Source: Adiantum capillus-veneris (Eukaryota > Streptophyta > Polypodiopsida > Polypodiales > Pteridaceae). From it: a stretch of DNA of 64,000 nt. This document shows positions 1-10,316 of the stretch, one piece after another; position 1 is the first letter of the stretch; each line of letters starts with the position of its first letter. Location: NCBI GenBank assembly GCA_014529385.2, contig CM043942.1, forward strand, positions 21,996,991 to 22,060,990, read 5' to 3'. Below the pieces are notes generated by a model that ran no database searches, was not told the origin of the DNA, and saw only the letters and a program-made list of their open reading frames with translations. Made by a program: the position numbers and the translations under genes.

Positions 1-646
1 TCTGGAGTTTCCGTCTCGATGATGGTGCAAAACGCCGGGGCTGATCTGCAACCAAAAACGCTAGGCTGAATTCTGGGGTTTCTGTCGTCGCGATTCTGCA
101 GATGCAAAAACGCTAGGCTGATCTGCTGGGGTCTTGTCGCCGTGGCTCTGCAAATGCAAAACGTTGGCTAGTCTGCGGTGGTCTGATCCAAAAACGCTAG
201 GCTGTTGCTTGGGAGCAAAAACGCTAGGTCATTTGGGGGGTTCTGCGGGGGTTCTGCTGAGAAGGTGCCTGTTGAGCATGTGCTCCTGCTGCCTCTTCTG
301 CCATTTAGTGCTAACTTGGGTTTGCTTATATATTAACTTAGCAAAATTGCCCTACCTACTTTTGTTTGAAAGTCACTTAAATTAATAAGTGAAAAATACC
401 AAAAATAGGGAAAATAGGCTAAATGCACTGGAAAATTCCCCTGATGGAATCTGATGGGAATACTGATGATCATGCTCCGTGCAACCAGAGGATATGCATC
501 TACACTAAGTGACTGGGCATGCATGGTCTATGAATAGATTCACAAAAAGTACCAGATCACTGCTAATCTAGACTGACTGGACTGATTGAACCTTGATCAT
601 GCTGTAGCTTGTCCACGGACACATAGGGTTGGATGTGTCACGTGAC
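1..646 (-). repeat. Family 1 LTR, outer (3') LTR of copy A, partial
   Basis: This is the distal part of a family 1 LTR in minus orientation; its other end lies outside the window. It aligns by eye with the LTRs at 2708-10983, 18763-20000 and 23004-24190, through the shared blocks AAAACGCTAGGCTG (repeated), 'cctacctacttttg', 'gaggatatgcatctac' and 'acatagggttggatgtg'. It ends in gtgtcacgtgac, one base short of the usual ...GTGACA terminus. The U3 start of this family is the 12-bp palindrome TGTCACGTGACA, which contains a G-box core CACGTG. The first 250 bases hold imperfect repeats of a 'caaaaacgctaggctgatctg' type. No coding function is expected. Confidence 0.8.
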
Positions 647-856
647 GAGCATTGAAGGAGCCACAGAAGACTTTGTGTCGCTTTCGGCGCGGCCCAAAGA
701 AGCAAGCGTTGCAGACCTTTATGAAGTTCAAGTACCGCACACCCACACATCCGATTGGGCCGGCGAAGAGTCCCTTCCAGGGTTCCGGATGCTATTGGCG
801 ATCTCCCTCGACGCCATACAGTTCGGTACCAGTACCTCACTTTGAAAAGGAGGGGA
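647..856 (+). pseudogene. Inverted 3' end of family 1 internal region, with polypurine tract
   Basis: This stretch reads on the plus strand, although the rest of copy A reads on the minus strand. It encodes the tail of the family 1 C-terminal region (EPQKTLCRFRRGPKKQAL, then QTFMKFKYR), also seen on the minus strand in copy C near 20012-20200. The purine-rich run aaaaggagggga (845-856) directly before TGTCACGTGACA is the polypurine tract. The left junction joins an LTR end that lacks its last base. This is a rearranged fragment, not a gene. Confidence 0.8.
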
Positions 857-1624
857 TGTCACGTGACACATCCAACCCTATGTGTCTGTGGATAAGCTAC
901 AGCTTGATCAGGGTTTAGTTCAGTCCAGTCAATCTAGATTAGAAGTGATCTGGCACTTTTGTGAGTCTATTCATAGACCGTGCATGCCCAGTCACTTAGT
1001 ATAGATGCATATCCTCTGGTTGCACACAGCATGATCATAAGAATTCCCATCAGAATCAGTCAGGGGATTTTTTCAGTGCATTTAGCCTATTTTCCCTATT
1101 TTTGACATTTTTCACTTATTAATTTAAGTGACTTTCCAACAAAAGTAGGTAGGGCAATTTGGGTAAGAAAATATATAAGCAAACCAAAGCTAGCACTAAA
1201 TGGTAGAAGAGGCAACAAGAGCCAAGCTGAGCAGACCACTTCTCAGCAAGACCAAGCCTTGGTGGTTCCCTCCAAGCAACAAATCCCCCCATTGCCTAGC
1301 GTTTCCAACAAGAACCATCGCCAGCCATCCTCAACATTGGCGTTTTTTCATCAGCAGGTCCTCGCCAGAAGAACATAGCATATATCGTTTTTCTAAGATT
1401 GCAGATTTCAGCCCTTAGGTCGACTTCATCATCACCGTCGTCATCGTCGACATAGCCTAGACTTGCATCAGTTATGCATACCATTTGTACCAGATTGTGC
1501 AATCACAAGTAGACCACTCTCGCCGACGAGAGTGGGGCCTTCGAAGGAGGGTTTTACAACGTCTCTGGTGTCGTATCTCTCTTCTCTCTCTATCTCTCAG
1601 TCTCATACACTTGCACGCACAGTG
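857..1624 (+). repeat. Family 1 LTR fragment in opposite orientation
   Basis: A plus-oriented family 1 LTR starts with TGTCACGTGACA at 857 and runs through the same blocks as the LTR at 1-646 in reverse complement. It stops near 1624 inside the U5 part ('gtctcatacacttgcacg'). There it joins minus-oriented gag sequence at a tgtg/gtgaa overlap that could be microhomology. With 1-646 it forms a long inverted repeat around the 210-bp spacer. Confidence 0.8.
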
Positions 1625-2214
1625 TGAACAATCACATCATCTTCATGCAACTCATCATGCTTGTGAGAAATCACATCTTGATCATGCAAATCATCATGCT
1701 TGTGAGAAATCACATCTTGATCATGCAAATCATCATGCAAATCATTGTCATTCAAATCATCATGTTGCTCACAATCATGCAAATCCTGTGTGTCATGCTT
1801 TGGAGAAGAAGAGACTGAGAGAGTCTCCGTCTCCTGAATCTCTTGCGTATGTGCCGGCAGTTGAGAAAAGAGTCGCAAGAATTCTTGCATGTGTCGCTCG
1901 CGCTGTTCTTGTCTTGCCTTTCTTTTTGCTTCTTTTTCTGCTTTGTCTTCTGCGTGCCTGTGATCCATTTCTGCTTTTATTTTTGCGTGTCTGCGATTCA
2001 ATTCTGCTATTCTTTCTGCATTTCTTGCTTCGTGTTCTAAGTTCCTTTCCATAAACATCAACTCCAGAGCCTCCATAGGAGTTAGTGCAATCCTTGATGT
2101 AGATGGGGAAGGGGGAGGGTCGGAAAAACCTCTTGGTGGGAAAAATTCTTCTTCGCCTCTCTCATGCTCATCACCTCCAAGTGAAGTATCCATTCCGCTT
2201 CGAGTGATGACCAT
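1603..2214 (-). pseudogene. Family 1 gag-like N-terminal protein, copy A (truncated)
   Basis: The 203-residue frame begins MVITRSGMDTSLGGDEHERG, the start typical of plant Ty3/gypsy gag proteins (MxxTRSG). Residues about 45-130 are charged and likely coiled coil (EARNAERIAELNRRHAKIK). The tail is a His/Asp-rich repeat with the unit HDDLHDQDVISHK copied at least twice. The true sequence ends near DVIVH; the last residues are read across the junction with the inverted LTR. Compared with copy C, the gag core, zinc knuckle and protease are missing, and the coiled coil joins the ETLSVSSS segment in frame. The start is chosen because the same ATG is kept in copies B and C. The function of the tail is unknown. 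Confidence 0.75.
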
Positions 2215-2694
2215 CCTAAAGTCGTGGGTTCTTGTGGGTTCTTGTGGTCTTGGGTTCTTAAGTTCACGAGGAACTTGGGTTCTTGGGAGTCTTGGTTCTT
2301 AAGTCCACGAGGAACTTGGGTTCTTGGGTTCTTGAGGGTCTTGAGGTTTTCTTTCGCTTGCAAACCGTGTTCGAGAAGGATCTTCTATTCACCCGAGTTC
2401 TACTCCTTTCCGTGGGCGCACCCCTTGGCGGCCTTGCGCTCACACCAAGGTTGCTTTTTCCCACCTCACGTCGATTGGCCAGCCGCTAAGTGCACGGTCC
2501 GCTCTCAATGAGTGAAAAGAGACACAAGGGGAGGCTGGACAAGCCCTTCTTTCTTGGAATTCCTGTCACTCTTCAAAAGCACGCTTAGGAATCGACACGC
2601 CCAAGCGAACTTGGGTTTGTGCAAGCGCAACAAGCAACAAAAATTCTTGTGATTCTTGTGGTTCTTTCCTTGAGTGATATAGAACACTGCCAAA
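2215..2694 (-). other. 5' untranslated leader of copy A
   Basis: This lies between the gag ATG and the primer site and has a counterpart in copy B (12476-12930). It contains short direct repeats of 'gggttcttaagttcacgagg' and 'ggttcttgagggtcttgagg'. No convincing coding frame is seen. Confidence 0.6.
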
Positions 2695-2706
2695 GCTTTG
2701 TTACCA
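2695..2706 (-). promoter_or_regulatory. Primer binding site of copy A (tRNA-iMet type, decayed)
   Basis: Read on the minus strand the site is TGGTAACAAAGC, one base from the LTR. It is close to TGGTATCAGAGC, complementary to the 3' end of initiator tRNA-Met. Two positions differ from the version kept in copy B. Confidence 0.7.
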
Positions 2707-2707
2707 A

Positions 2708-4386
2708 TGTTAGGTGCAGCGGAATGATTGTTTGCGCTTTGCTAAAGATGAGTGATCCATATTTGCTCAAGGTTCCTTTTAGTTCTTATGGAAGGGAGAG
2801 CCTTCCGTTCTTAATAGAGAGTGCTATGATCACGAACAAAGTGAGTGGACACTGTGTGTGCAGTGTATGAGACCGAGAGATAGAGAGAAGAGAGATACGA
2901 CACCAGAGACGTAAAACCCTCCTCCGAAGGCCCCACTCTCGTTGGCGGGAGTGGTCTACTTATGATTGCACAATCTGGTACAAATGGTATGCATGGGACT
3001 GATGCAAGTCTAAGCTATGTCGACGATGACGACGGGGATGACGATGACGACGGGGATGACGAAGTCGACCTAATGGCTGAAATCTGCAATCTTCCTACTG
3101 CTGTCCAAAAACGCTATGGGCTGAAATCTGCGACTGATCCAACAACGCTGATTTCGGGGCTGTTTTCTGTTGGTCTTTGTGGCTGAAAAACTGCAGTTTA
3201 GGGCTGATACTTGAGGTGTCTTTAGGTTGAAAATCGATGGTCTATCCGGGCTGAATCTGCTACTCCTTTTAGGGCTGATCTTGATGAACTTTTAGGGCTG
3301 CAAATCACTGTATGTGCCGGATCTGCAAGTCTGAGAATGAAACCAAAAACGCCAAGCTGTTATGTTCCAAAAATGCTAGGTCTGCTAGTTTTCCAGAACG
3401 CTGTCAAAAACGCAAATTCTGATGCTTGCTTGGGCGATGAAGCTGGATGCAAACGCTGGGGATGCTTGTGGATGGCGCTGGCTTCTTGTGGAAAGAAAAC
3501 GTTGATGATGGGGTTCTTGCTTGGAGGAAATCCACCAAGGTCCTGTTGAGAAGTTGCCTGCTGAGCTTGGCTCCTGTTGCCTCTTCTCCATTTAGTGCTA
3601 GTCTAGGTTTGCTTATATACAAACTTACTCAATATGCCCTACCTACTTTCCAACAAAAGTCACTTTTCAAAAAATAGAATCTTTTAAATATAAGGAATCT
3701 AATGGCATGCTATATATCAATGGGTAGATCTCCATGAGTCCATTCTAAATTCAAAAGGTCCGACAAGTTTTGATTTCATTTGTAAAAAATTTACAATGCG
3801 TCCATTTTTGGACGAGAGAGAGAAATTCAAAGTCCTTATAGGGTCCATTTGAGAGTCCAAAATAATTTTCCTAATGATCTGGCACCTAAAATAGGCTAAG
3901 CTGCATTGTACGTGGTACGTATAATACGATTTAACCAAGAACACCATCAATTCAATGGATGTATAATACCGTGCCACATAAGCAAGCTCATTGTATTGTT
4001 GAATTTCTTAGTATTTTGATGAGAATATATTGTTCTATATTAGAATGATTTGTGAGCCATTTACCATTGTGAGCTTCTTTATTGAAAACGTTAACTTGAG
4101 TTCAACCTAAAGGTGAACTTTGAAATTGTAAAACCAAAGAAAACTTTTGTTTTGTTGATTGAACTTTTAATTATAAATAAAGTCTACTTTACTAAAAATA
4201 AAATAAAATAAAATATTAACTTTAATTTTTTATAATAATAAGTGAAAAATGTCAAAAATAGGTAAAATAGACTAAATGCACTGAAAATTCCCCTGAAGGA
4301 TTCTGATGGATTTTGATGGGAATGCTTATGATCATGCTGTGTGCAACCAGAGGATATGCATCTACACTAAGTGACTGGGCATGCAC
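2708..4386 (-). repeat. Shared family 1 LTR, first part
   Basis: The LTR begins TGTTAGGTGCAGCGG on the plus strand, which is its U5 end. It continues through the GACGATGACGACGG simple repeat and the 'gctgaaatctgc' repeats, to 'gactgggcatgcac', where a gypsy element is inserted. It resumes at 10857 and ends at 10983. It borders the primer site of copy A on its left side and the polypurine tract of copy B on its right end, so one LTR serves two elements. It also carries an unrelated AT-rich insertion (about 3669-4235). Confidence 0.85.
3669..4235. other. AT-rich insertion of unknown type inside the shared LTR
   Basis: In the other family 1 LTRs 'aaaagtcactt' is followed within a few bases by 'aataagtgaaaa'. 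Here about 565 bases separate these two blocks. The inserted stretch is AT-rich with no coding frame of note. I could not see clear terminal inverted repeats or a target duplication, so the element type is open and the edges are accurate only to about 10 bases. Confidence 0.55.
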
Positions 4387-4919
4387 TGTAACAGACTTGG
4401 ACACTCCAAGTCAAGAATCAACCGCAACAGCACCAAATAACCACTTCAAAACAATTCACAGATCACAATAGATTTGCACTGGCCCGGCGGAGTTCCGTGC
4501 CTAGAGATATTGGCCCCAAAGACTGGCGCCCCTTTCGGTATTTCTTTTTGTATTAATCAATCATCAAAGTACAAGAGAGCGGTTAGGGTTTCACTCTCAG
4601 ACTCTACGTCCAGATGCTTTGAGAAGTGAGGCCCTCACCACTAATTTAAAGATTACAAGGGATGCCCAAAAGCAGAGCCCCAAAAGCTTTTAAAATAAAA
4701 AGCATCAGTTCTCTCTCTCTCTTAGAGAGTCTTTTCTCTTAAAAAAAAAAAAAAAAAGCAAAATCGCATCGCTCATCATTTCAAACAAAATATTTTATTT
4801 TAAGCCTCCGTGATTTTCGAAAATTAGGGTTTCTAGCAAAAATTAGGGTTTGCAAGAATTTTAGGGTTTCTGGCAGAAATTAGGGTTTCTGCTGTCCGCT
4901 ACGTCATCACTTTGTGACA
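4387..4919 (-). repeat. 3' LTR of nested gypsy element
   Basis: This 533-bp LTR closely matches 10317-10856 by eye. Its U3 end, read on the minus strand, carries four AAACCCTAA/AAACCCTAAA telo-box-like motifs within about 100 bases of the terminus, next to a TGACGT core. A (CT)n run and an A-tract of about 20 bases lie in the middle. Confidence 0.92.
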
Positions 4920-4931
4920 TACCCCCCTCTT
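4920..4931 (-). promoter_or_regulatory. Polypurine tract of nested gypsy element
   Basis: On the minus strand the sequence is AAGAGGGGGGTA directly before the 3' LTR (TGTCACAAAG). This is the expected place and composition for plus-strand priming. Confidence 0.85.
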
Positions 4932-5549
4932 GAAAGCATTGTAATCGATCGCGATTACGCCTGCAAAACCGACAAAAGCCATAAACCGTCTTAGCAGACA
5001 CTGACTGTTAGTACCTACGTACTAGGAACACACATCTAGCACATGTACAAAATCGACAGTCACATCACACGACATCACAGGACATCACCAGACATCACAG
5101 GACATCACATGACATTCAACATTCATTCGGATCTTAGACCATGATTTATCGGCAATGTAGCTAGCAATCACATCTAGGTCCAATCGGGACCTCATCGATG
5201 TCCGATTGACTAACCCCTATTGCAACCATGTCTATTCGAGATCAATCAGACCAAAATGCTGCAGTCATTTCGGCATCAGTTCCTGCACTCACAAGAAGTC
5301 AAGAACAAATCAGTATCATTATCAGGAATTTCATTTCCTAAAGTCATCCAGCAGAATACTGTCAGCTCTCAGTATCCGTGAAGCTCAAAGAGACATCAGT
5401 GACTTTAGTATCAAAATCGAGGCATCTGTTGACAAAGGAGTGGAGTGACTCCCCTCTTGTGCATCCCACTGCACCAGATCTCCGGCCAAGCTGAGTTTCT
5501 GGGTTCCTTTTGGAGTAGACTATGCTAAACCAAAACATCGAGGTAAAGT

Positions 5550-8500
5550 TTCACAATCCGAGGAGTATCTGCTAGGTCCTCCTCCTCCATCCACTTCGCA
5601 TCAAATGCAGGAAAGTTCTTGAACTAAACCAAGAACCGCCTTCGGACTTTACCTTTCTTCGTATCGTCATGTGCTAAAATCAGTATCAGGAACAAGGATC
5701 TCCTCGTTTTCTTCCACTTCGGGTTGCTCATCAGGCTCCCCATCATCAGGCACATCACCCTTAATAGGGTTCAAGAGACTCACATGCAATGCATTATGAA
5801 TCCTCCAAGTATCTGGCAGTTTCAATCGGAAGGAGACATCATTTATCTTGTCAGTGATCTGGAAAGGTCCATAGTATCACATACTAAGCTTTGGAAAAAG
5901 CCTCTCCTTTCCCTTTTTCTTTCGTAGGCGTGCCTTCTCAAAAGTAAGAGCACCCAATCATCCTCCTTTAGTTTCAAGTCGCGACGATGGCGATCCGCTG
6001 CCTTTTTCTATCGTTCTTGAGACTCCTGCAAAGTCTCGCGAACCTTGGCAAAAGCGGTATCCAAATCTTGCGAATATTCATCCGCTTTCAATATCTAATC
6101 TTTCGTGCTCAGGAAGGATGGAACCTTCGCAACACTTTCAACAATCTCACATGGCGTCTTCCCCGTCGAAGAGTGTATCGTGTTATTATAGGCAAATTCC
6201 ACCAAAGGTAAGTTCTTTTCCCATTGAGTCTTCTGATCCAAGATACAAGACTTCAATAAATCTAAAATCACTGAATTGGCAATCTCAAATTGCCCGTCAG
6301 TCTGCAAGTGGAACGATGACAAGAACTGCAACTGCGTGCCAATGTTCTCCCAAATTGCCTTCCAAAACAAACTCATAAATCTGGTGTCTCTGTCGGAGAC
6401 AATCGTCTCAGACGTGCCATGTAATCGGAAAATCATCGTGATCTTTCTGTGTTCTCGGGAGATCAAAAATGAAATCCATTGCAATACTTTCCCAGGGGTG
6501 GGTAGGTACGGGTAAAGGCTGTAACAATCCCTGTGCCTTATGCCTGTCAAACTTGACCTTCTGGCATACCAAGCAACTGCGCACAAACTCTTCCACATCC
6601 TTTTTGAGTCTCGGCCCAAAGAAGTATTTCTCTACCCCCTTCATGGTGGTAGCAATGCCGCGGTGACCCGTAAAAGGTGGACAATGGCATTCAGTCATAA
6701 CCTTTTCCCTCAACTGCTGTGTAACGCACAGCATAGTCTTTTTCATCAAGTAGCCTTCCCGAAGGGAGTATCCAGCTACTGTCTCCCCATCCCGTATCCG
6801 TGTGAAAATATCTGCAAAATCTGTATCTGTGGCATACTGATCGACCATATCCTCGAAGCTCCTATGATGTATCGCGGAAATAGCCAGAACCAACGGTTTC
6901 CGAGACAAAGTATCTGCCACCATATTCTTCTGTCCCTCACATGGACAATCTGGAAGTGGAACTGTGACAAGATGTTCACCCACCGCATCTGCTTTTCCGA
7001 AAGCTGCTTCTGTGACAAGAAGTAGCGCAAACTCTGATGGTCAGTAAAGACAGTAAAATCCGCTCCGAGTAGGTAATGCCGCCACTGAGTAAGAGCGTGG
7101 ATAACCGCCAAAAGCTCTTTCTCATAGATCTGTGCTGTCATCTCCGGCCTAGAGAACAAACGGCTCTCGTAAGCTATGACATGGCCTTCTGGCATCAAGA
7201 CCGCACCCAGACTACGACCAGAAGCATCACAATATACTTCAAATGACTTTTGCAAGTCCGGCAAAGTCAAAATAGGTCCCGTAGTTAATTTCTCTTTCAA
7301 TGTCCGAAAGGTAGTCACCTCTGTAGGTCCCCACGAAAAAGGTACTCCTTTCTGTGTCAAGGTATGCAAAGGGGAAGCAACCTCTGCAAACTTTCGTATG
7401 AACCGCCTGTAGTACGAACACAGTCCCAAGAAGCTTCTAACTTCATGGACATTCCTCAAATCGGGCCAATCATGGATAGTCTCTATCTTGGCCGGGTCCA
7501 TTTGCACTCCTGCTGCTGCTGACACAATGTGTCCCAAAAAGTGCATCTCTGGTAGGAAAAATTCACTTTTCTTTGCATTAATCACTAACGTGTGATCTCG
7601 TAATGCCTGAAAGACTTGAAGCAGATGATCTCTGTGTTCTGCCTCATTCTTGGAGAAAACAATGATGTCGTCAAAGAAAGTGCCAACAAATAGCCTGTAC
7701 TCTTGAAAAATCCTGTCCATCATCCGGTTAAATGTCGCAGGAGCATTGGTTAAGCCAAAAGGCATCACCAAAAACTGAAATAACCCAAAAGTCGTCCGAA
7801 AAGCTGTCTTGTAGACATCTCTTGGCGCTATCCTGATATGATGATATCCACTCTTCAAGTCAATCCTGCTAAAGCACGAGGATCCCTGTAACTTGTCGAG
7901 TATATCATTGATCTTAGGAATCGGAAATCTGTTCTTGATGGTGATTTCGTTGAGAGTGCTATAATCGATGCACATTCTCCAAGATCCGTGTTTCTTTAAA
8001 ACCAACAACAGTGGAGAGCAATACGGTGAAGTACTAGGCTGGACAAGACCCTTTTCCAAGAGGTCTTTCACTAGGTTCATAATCTTTTCATTCTGTACTC
8101 GGCTCACACGATAAGGTGGCCGATTCGGTGGCGTGCTTCCAGGTATCAGATCAATGGTTTGATCTTCAGGCCCTCTGAAAAGCAATCGGCATGAGTGTGG
8201 AGAAAAATCTTTGCGTTCTTTTGATCAGGTCAAAACATATTCAACCTTTATCCATCGTTCAGTTCTCTTCCAAAAGAATGAGTAAGAAACTGAAGTTCAT
8301 CAAGTACAATCTCTAAGCCCTTCATTTATCAAAGTTGCTTTCTCGGCCCAGTAGTCAACCACGGCGTAGTTCTTGTGGTACCAAGGGATCCCAAGTAGAA
8401 CGTCACTCGCGTGCCCTAAACACCCCTGTCATTACAAATGAAGTTTGCCAATGCTCGGTGTAATGGCAACATCCCATCCGGGTGCCAGTCGAACTACCTC

Positions 8501-8590
8501 CGCCTAACTACCTCCGCCTGTGGCGTCAATCTGTTGGGCGTAATTCCAAATCGAGCCGCCAATTCCAAGAGAAAAGAAGTTGGCCTTGGC
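5550..8590 (-). pseudogene. Gypsy pol: protease, reverse transcriptase, RNase H, integrase, chromodomain-like end (broken)
   Basis: Protease remains are seen at about 8515-8590 (ELAARFGITPNRL) and 8330-8400 (DVLLGIPWYHKNYAVVDYW). The longest frame (6776-8185) holds reverse transcriptase with LKSGYHHIRI, FGLTNAPATFNRMM and the catalytic FFDDIIVFS, where family members usually have YxDD. RNase H follows (YCDASGRSLGAVL, YEKELLAVIHAL). After a frameshift near 6.9 kb come ADTLSR and the integrase HHCC finger (HCPPFTGHRG ... CLVCQKVK). The integrase core begins MDFIFDLPRTQKDHD, then jumps to HGTSETIVSDRD with about 35-40 residues missing, and continues to TDGQFEIAN, keeping two of the three acidic positions. 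At 5550-5640 the pattern LVxFKNFPAFDAKWMEEEDL resembles a chromodomain. Several stops make it non-functional. Confidence 0.9.
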
Positions 8591-8609
8591 TCCTTCAAAA
8601 GAGCTTCCT

Positions 8610-8990
8610 GATCCTTCACTTTGCCCCAAAAGCGGCAAAGTTGGTACTTTCATTCATTAGATTCGGTGCAGGTCCCACTCTATGTGGTACCAATTCTGCT
8701 TTTCTATCTGCCTTTTCTGCCACATTCCTCAGCTGCTCTCGAACTCTCAGACGTGTTCGACACAACGAGCCGAACAGACTTCTAGGAATGAAAGTAGAAA
8801 GAAAAAGAGCAACCCAGAGAAAAAAAAGATGCACGACCCAAGCTTACTCCTGAGGAGAGAGCTTGCTTCATCAGAGAGGGGAAGTGCTTTGGATGCGGGG
8901 AACAGGGACATATCCCCGCGAAGTGCCCTAATAAGGCACAGAAAGAACAGAATGGGTAGGTCAGACTGCCAGAGTGAATGGCAAAGCCCC
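8610..8990 (+). pseudogene. Inverted gag segment carrying the CCHC zinc knuckle
   Basis: The knuckle KCFGCGEQGHIPAKCP, preceded by LTPEERACFIREG as in many Ty3/gypsy gags, reads on the plus strand at about 8840-8940. The gag core on one side and the protease on the other both read on the minus strand. The basic hinge before it (NESRKKKSNPEKKK) is also on the plus strand. The edges are estimated from where minus-strand homology stops. This is a local inversion inside the element, and it alone would break the gag-pol frame. Confidence 0.75.
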
Positions 8991-10243
8991 GCTTCTCATG
9001 ACTCATCAACTCTTGAATAGAAGTTGACTTCTGTTCTAAGCAGTGATCTCGGATCTCTGTAGGTAGACCCAAGGTAAACCGCTCAATCTGTTCTCTGAAC
9101 GAGATCTTCTTGAATGAAGAGGCGGGTAGAAAAGAGCTCCAGAATCTTTCACAATAAGCATTGATTGTATCTTTCTTGGTCATCCGAAGATGGTTCCAAG
9201 CATCTCGTACATCTCGTTCATATTCTTGTGTCAACCAAGAAGAAATAAAAAGCTTCTTAAATTTCAGCCATTTAACTGGCGCACTCTTGTTCAAAGAAGC
9301 GTGGACCACCAAGTACGAGCATTCCCCTTAAGGTAAGAGGTAGCTCTAAGAATCTTGGAGTGCTTTGAATAGCGTCCTCCCGCGAAAGCGATGTCAAACT
9401 ACTGTATAAAAGACAAAGCCTTCGAAGCATCTGAGTATCCTGAAAAAGTATCAAACTTGATTGAGTGGCACCTTCCTTAAACTCTCGGACTTTCTTGCTT
9501 GTATCTTCGAGAAAGTCATACTGGTTGGCTTTGTAAAAATTCTTCTTGTTCGCATAAAACTTTCCGTCATCGGAATCTGAGGTGTCTGTAGACGAGTCCT
9601 CAGTAGAACTGTCAGTCTCTGGGCGAGATGTAGCCTTCTTTGCCTTTTTCTTGCCCTTTCCAAAGCTTTGTTTCTTGCTTCGCTTTTTACCTTTTCTGTC
9701 TTCTTCGCTCGAATCTGAAGAGCTAGAAGAATTGTCAGAAGAAGAAGAAGAAGAACTGTGTACTCCTTCAAATCGAACACGCTTCTTCTGTTTCTTTGCC
9801 TTGTCAAAAGTCGATTGACGACCCAAATATCCCGGGAAGTCAGTACCTTTCTTCTGCTTTTTGCTGTGCTTTTTGTCTTTCTTTTGCACGTCGAAAAGCT
9901 GAGCAATCTGTGCATCAACCACGTTCTCCAGTTCCTTCTCCGTATATTTCTTGGAGGCAGAAGGTTTCTTGAGAGCGGGTTTCGGGAGTGGTGTTGTGGT
10001 TCTTTCCCACTCCATCTGTACCTCTTCCAAAGAGGTCTGGTTCATATATTTTGCCATCTTTGGGTCCTTGGCAAAATTGAGCATCATCTTTGTTGCATCG
10101 CCAATCAATTGACGAAGCTCCATCTCTCTTTGCTCCGCCTGAGTAGGCCGAGGCGGGCCATACTCTCTGTCTGAATCTTCGTTGTGATCCCAGCCCGCAT
10201 CTCCAGATGCAGAGGGAGTCGACTGATCATTGCCTGAAGCCAT
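8990..10243 (-). pseudogene. Gypsy gag (capsid region) with frameshift
   Basis: The start chosen is the ATG at 10243 (MASGNDQSTPSASGD), the first after the primer site; an upstream extension would run into the LTR. Residues about 110-230 are very basic and serine/acid rich (KKQKKRVRFEG, a run of seven serines, KKRSKKQSFGKGKKK, then TEDSSTDTSDSDD), an unusual insert for a gag. A frameshift near 9.3 kb leads into the retrotransposon gag core (WLTQEYERDVRDAWNHLRM, INAYCERFW, FTLGLPTEIRDH). The normal continuation into the zinc knuckle is lost to the neighbouring inversion. Confidence 0.85.
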
Positions 10244-10303
10244 AGGTGCCGCGGAATTTTTTTTTTCGGGGATCGGATTTCCCGTAGAAAAGAAATCGGC
10301 CGT

Positions 10304-10315
10304 GCTTTGATACCA
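10304..10315 (-). promoter_or_regulatory. Primer binding site of nested gypsy element
   Basis: On the minus strand it reads TGGTATCAAAGC, one base after the 5' LTR. It differs from the initiator tRNA-Met complement TGGTATCAGAGC at one position. Confidence 0.85.
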
Positions 10316-10316
10316 C

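Noticed and set aside
1485-2054. Plus-strand frame of 189 codons with His-rich repeats
   Set aside because: It is the antisense of the family 1 gag tail; the minus frame has the conserved MVITRSG start and matches copies B and C.
9582-10174. Plus-strand frames opposite the gypsy gag
   Set aside because: The minus strand carries the gag features; the plus frames only mirror its basic and serine-rich codons.
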